Assembly (NCBI GenBank): GCA_963677445.2
Contig: CAXXGF010000036.1
Span: 62,001 to 126,000, forward strand
Length of the DNA stretch: 64,000 nucleotides
Origin: G963677445 sp963677445
GTDB taxonomy: Bacteria; Bacteroidota; Ignavibacteria; Ignavibacteriales; Melioribacteraceae
Direction: 5' to 3'
Below, piece after piece: positions 61,895-64,000 of this stretch. How positions within the stretch are numbered: position 1 is the first letter of the stretch; every line of letters starts with the position of its first letter. The position numbers were made by a program, and so were the translations under genes. The notes under the pieces were generated by a model. That model saw nothing but the letters and a program-made list of their open reading frames with translations. It ran no database searches and had not been told where the DNA came from.

Positions 61895-62698
61895 GTGATT
61901 GAGATAAGGGAATTTACAGAAAAGGAAATGAAAGGACTGAGCAGACTTCAACCGGAAGGATGGCCTGATATCAGAGTGTGTTTTAATTTATACATGCGAT
62001 CTTCCTTTTGTTATCCGCTCGCGGCGGTTGACGGTAAAGAGCTTGTCGGAACCGGAGCGTCGATTTACGGAGGTAAGACAGGCTGGATTGCTCACATAAT
62101 TGTAATTCCCGAATACCGCGGCCATGGACTCGGACAACAACTTACTCTGAAATCGAAAGAAATCCTCGAAAAAAAAGGATGTGCTACAATATCACTAATT
62201 GCAACAGACCTGGGGAAACCGGTTTATGAGAAAACAGGATTTAAAATTGATTGCTGGTACAATTTTTTTCAGACTGAGAATCCTACTGTATTCCATGACC
62301 TGAAAAATACAGGGCCAATCACTGATTCCGATATAGGCGATATTCTCAGACTGGATAAAAAAATCACCGGAGAAGACCGGAGCAAAATGATAAAAGCATT
62401 CCCATTTTCAGGATACCTGGTTAAAGAACGTGGAATTATTAAAGGATATTATCTTGATAAATTTGAGGAAGGACCTGTTGTTGCTTCAGACAGTGTGAGC
62501 GGACTTTCACTTTTATCAAAAAAACATTCAACCGGAATTCAGAAAGCTGTATTCCCGGAAGATAATAAATCCGCGCTGAGATTTTTTGAAGATAACGGAT
62601 TTAAACTATTAAATAAAGCCGCCCGAATGTACTGCGGAGAAAAGCTTACTTATTCGCCGGATGGCATCTATAGCAGGACAGGCGGCTTTTATGGCTGA
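61895..62698 (+). CDS. GNAT-family N-acetyltransferase (double GNAT)
   Basis: A 267-residue acetyltransferase starting at a GTG with AAAGGA nine bases upstream. The first GNAT domain (1-130) has the acetyl-CoA-binding motif A VIPEYRGHGLGQQLT and the LGKPVYEKTGFK region. The second half (about 140-250) is a degenerate GNAT copy (KAVFPEDNKSALRFFEDNGFKLLNKAARMYCGE), as in two-domain GNATs that act on amino acids or antibiotics. Substrate unknown. Element copy 2 lies 135 bases upstream, so the gene's promoter may include its end. Confidence 0.88.
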   Translation: MIEIREFTEKEMKGLSRLQPEGWPDIRVCFNLYMRSSFCYPLAAVDGKELVGTGASIYGGKTGWIAHIIVIPEYRGHGLGQQLTLKSKEILEKKGCATISLIATDLGKPVYEKTGFKIDCWYNFFQTENPTVFHDLKNTGPITDSDIGDILRLDKKITGEDRSKMIKAFPFSGYLVKERGIIKGYYLDKFEEGPVVASDSVSGLSLLSKKHSTGIQKAVFPEDNKSALRFFEDNGFKLLNKAARMYCGEKLTYSPDGIYSRTGGFYG

Positions 62699-62765
62699 TC
62701 AGCATCTGAACTTGTGAAATGATTATCAAGTCTAAATTAAAAACAGAATTTGTCGGGGAATCTTT

Positions 62766-64000
62766 ATGACATGGGAAATAAGAGTAAATTCATTAATTAA
62801 AATTCTTTTCTCATTTCTTTTATTTATAGCATGCACCATTTCGGCGGAAAACGAACTTGAAACAGGAGAAAAATATACAAGGGAATTAGAAGGAGGAGAA
62901 ACCGATATTTGGGAACTTGAGCTGGATGAAGGTGAATTTGTTTATATCAGGGTTATGCAGTCAGACCTCGATATTATTCTGAAACTATATGATCCCGGAA
63001 AGAATCTTCTTATTGAACATGACAGTCCTAACGGAGAGAACGGTTATGAAAATCTGACTTTCCATACGATAACCGAAGGAGTTTATTCACTGGAAATATC
63101 TGTTTTTGAGGAAGACGCCCCCCAGGGTTCATACACTATTGAACTCATAAAAGCAGAAAAAAGCGCGACAGATATCCCTGGTAAAATTGATCAGATGCTG
63201 GCTGCCTATTCAACAGATGAAAATCCGGGAGCAGCTTTAGCTGTACTCAAGGATGGCGATATTGTTTATTCAAAAGGTGTTGGAACAGCCAATTTTGAAT
63301 ATGAAATTCCAATTACTGAGAACACTATTTTCCATATCGCATCTGTCTCAAAACAGTTTACCGCCTTTGCCATCGCGATGCTTTCAAGAAACGGAGAACT
63401 TTCCCTTAATGATGATATCAGAAAATATATCCCGGAAATACATGATTTCGGTTATGTAATAACTATCAGCAATCTTCTCAATCATACCAGCGGACTAAGA
63501 GACCAGTGGAACCTGCTGAGCATGTCGGGCTGGAAAATGGATGATGTAATCACAAAAGATCATATACTGAACATGATCGGCAACCAGCAGCAGCTCAATT
63601 TTGTGCCGGGTGATGAACTGCTTTATTGTAATACCGGGTATACTCTTCTTGCCGAAATTGTCGAGCGGATTACAGGTGAAAAATTTTCAGCCTGGATGAA
63701 AAAAAATGTCTTTGAACCACTCGGTATGGATAATACTCTCTTTTATGACGACCATACTAAAATTGTAAAAAACAGGGCATATTCCTACACGTTCAGCGGA
63801 AAGGAAGGATATAAAAAAAGAGTATTGAATTATGCCAATGTCGGGGCAACAAGTCTCTTTACTACCGCGACTGATCTCACAAAATGGATCAGAAACTTTA
63901 AAAATCCCGTTGTGGGAGATCAAAGAGTTATGGCCCTTATGCACAAAACAGGCCGGCTTAATAATGGTGATCACCTCTCATACGCTTTCGGACAGGGACA
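62766..64000 (+). CDS. Secreted serine beta-lactamase-like hydrolase with prepeptidase domain, 3' end outside window
   Basis: The frame runs from ATG 62766 (GGGGAATCTTT upstream) to the window end, 411 codons visible. A signal peptide (1-27, with FIACTISA) is followed by a prepeptidase C-terminal (PPC)-like beta domain (about 30-130; GETDIWELELDEGEFVYIRV, YSLEISVFEEDAPQGSYTIEL). A beta-lactamase/penicillin-binding class C domain starts at about 138. The nucleophile motif SVSK is at 193-196 and YCN at 287-289 (YxN motif); the third motif (KTG/HxG) would be beyond the window. Such enzymes are esterases, D-aminopeptidases or DD-peptidases; drug resistance should not be assumed. Confidence 0.9.
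   Translation, partial: MTWEIRVNSLIKILFSFLLFIACTISAENELETGEKYTRELEGGETDIWELELDEGEFVYIRVMQSDLDIILKLYDPGKNLLIEHDSPNGENGYENLTFHTITEGVYSLEISVFEEDAPQGSYTIELIKAEKSATDIPGKIDQMLAAYSTDENPGAALAVLKDGDIVYSKGVGTANFEYEIPITENTIFHIASVSKQFTAFAIAMLSRNGELSLNDDIRKYIPEIHDFGYVITISNLLNHTSGLRDQWNLLSMSGWKMDDVITKDHILNMIGNQQQLNFVPGDELLYCNTGYTLLAEIVERITGEKFSAWMKKNVFEPLGMDNTLFYDDHTKIVKNRAYSYTFSGKEGYKKRVLNYANVGATSLFTTATDLTKWIRNFKNPVVGDQRVMALMHKTGRLNNGDHLSYAFGQG

Noticed and set aside
62766..64000. Reading the last gene as an antibiotic-resistance beta-lactamase
   Set aside because: SxxK and YxN alone are shared by many esterases and peptidases, and the PPC-like domain is not typical of resistance enzymes.

Overview
The window is moderately AT-rich DNA from a Gram-negative bacterium of the FCB group (Bacteroidota, Ignavibacteriota, Calditrichota and relatives). 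Evidence: at least seven secreted proteins (one of them broken) end in a type IX secretion (T9SS, TIGR04183-like) C-terminal domain with the motif NYPNPFNP; a PorV/PorQ-family barrel and a TonB-dependent receptor with a carboxypeptidase-regulatory N-terminus are present; and atpD-atpC stand apart from the rest of the ATP synthase genes. The phylum cannot be fixed from this window. No rRNA, tRNA or CRISPR array was recognised.

Layout. 1-3.7 kb: 3' part of a secreted S8 peptidase. 3.9-8.2 kb: a multi-PAS sensor kinase cut in two by one in-frame TAA. 8.9-14.4 kb: beta-barrel/lipoprotein pair, an APC permease fused to EIIA and TrkA_C domains, and an MltF-like lytic transglycosylase. 14.8-16.7 kb: atpDC. 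16.8-29.7 kb: a seven-gene minus-strand cell-surface operon (two secreted proteins, two lipoproteins, TonB receptor, PorV-like protein, secreted phospholipase-D-fold nuclease). 30-34.7 kb: accessory stretch with an orphan gene, an HNH nuclease, a YefM/YoeB-like toxin-antitoxin pair and a heavily decayed T9SS cargo gene. 35.5-38.5 kb: vorDBAC-type branched-chain 2-oxoacid:ferredoxin oxidoreductase operon, preceded by an intrinsic terminator and a small Ile/Leu/Val-rich ORF. 39-46.6 kb: CPBP protease and two large secreted proteins, one GH57-like. 46.9-50.8 kb: PspC/LiaF-like envelope-stress pair and a TPR histidine kinase. 51.2-55.8 kb: secreted C25 (gingipain-type) peptidase. 56-61.8 kb: a four-gene operon (DUF1684 lipoprotein, PLP decarboxylase, MarC, LolA-like protein) flanked by two oppositely oriented copies of a ~0.5-kb non-autonomous mobile element, each with terminal inverted repeats and a perfect 8-bp target duplication. 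61.9-64 kb: a GNAT protein and a serine beta-lactamase-like hydrolase running off the end.

The dominant theme is export and surface degradation: four big cargo proteins share the same ~350-residue C-terminal cassette although their catalytic parts differ (S8 protease, C25 protease, GH57 glycosidase, unknown). The observations I rate highest are the two mobile-element copies with target duplications, the candidate leader-peptide/terminator arrangement before the vor operon, the nonsense-split kinase and the shared cargo cassette.
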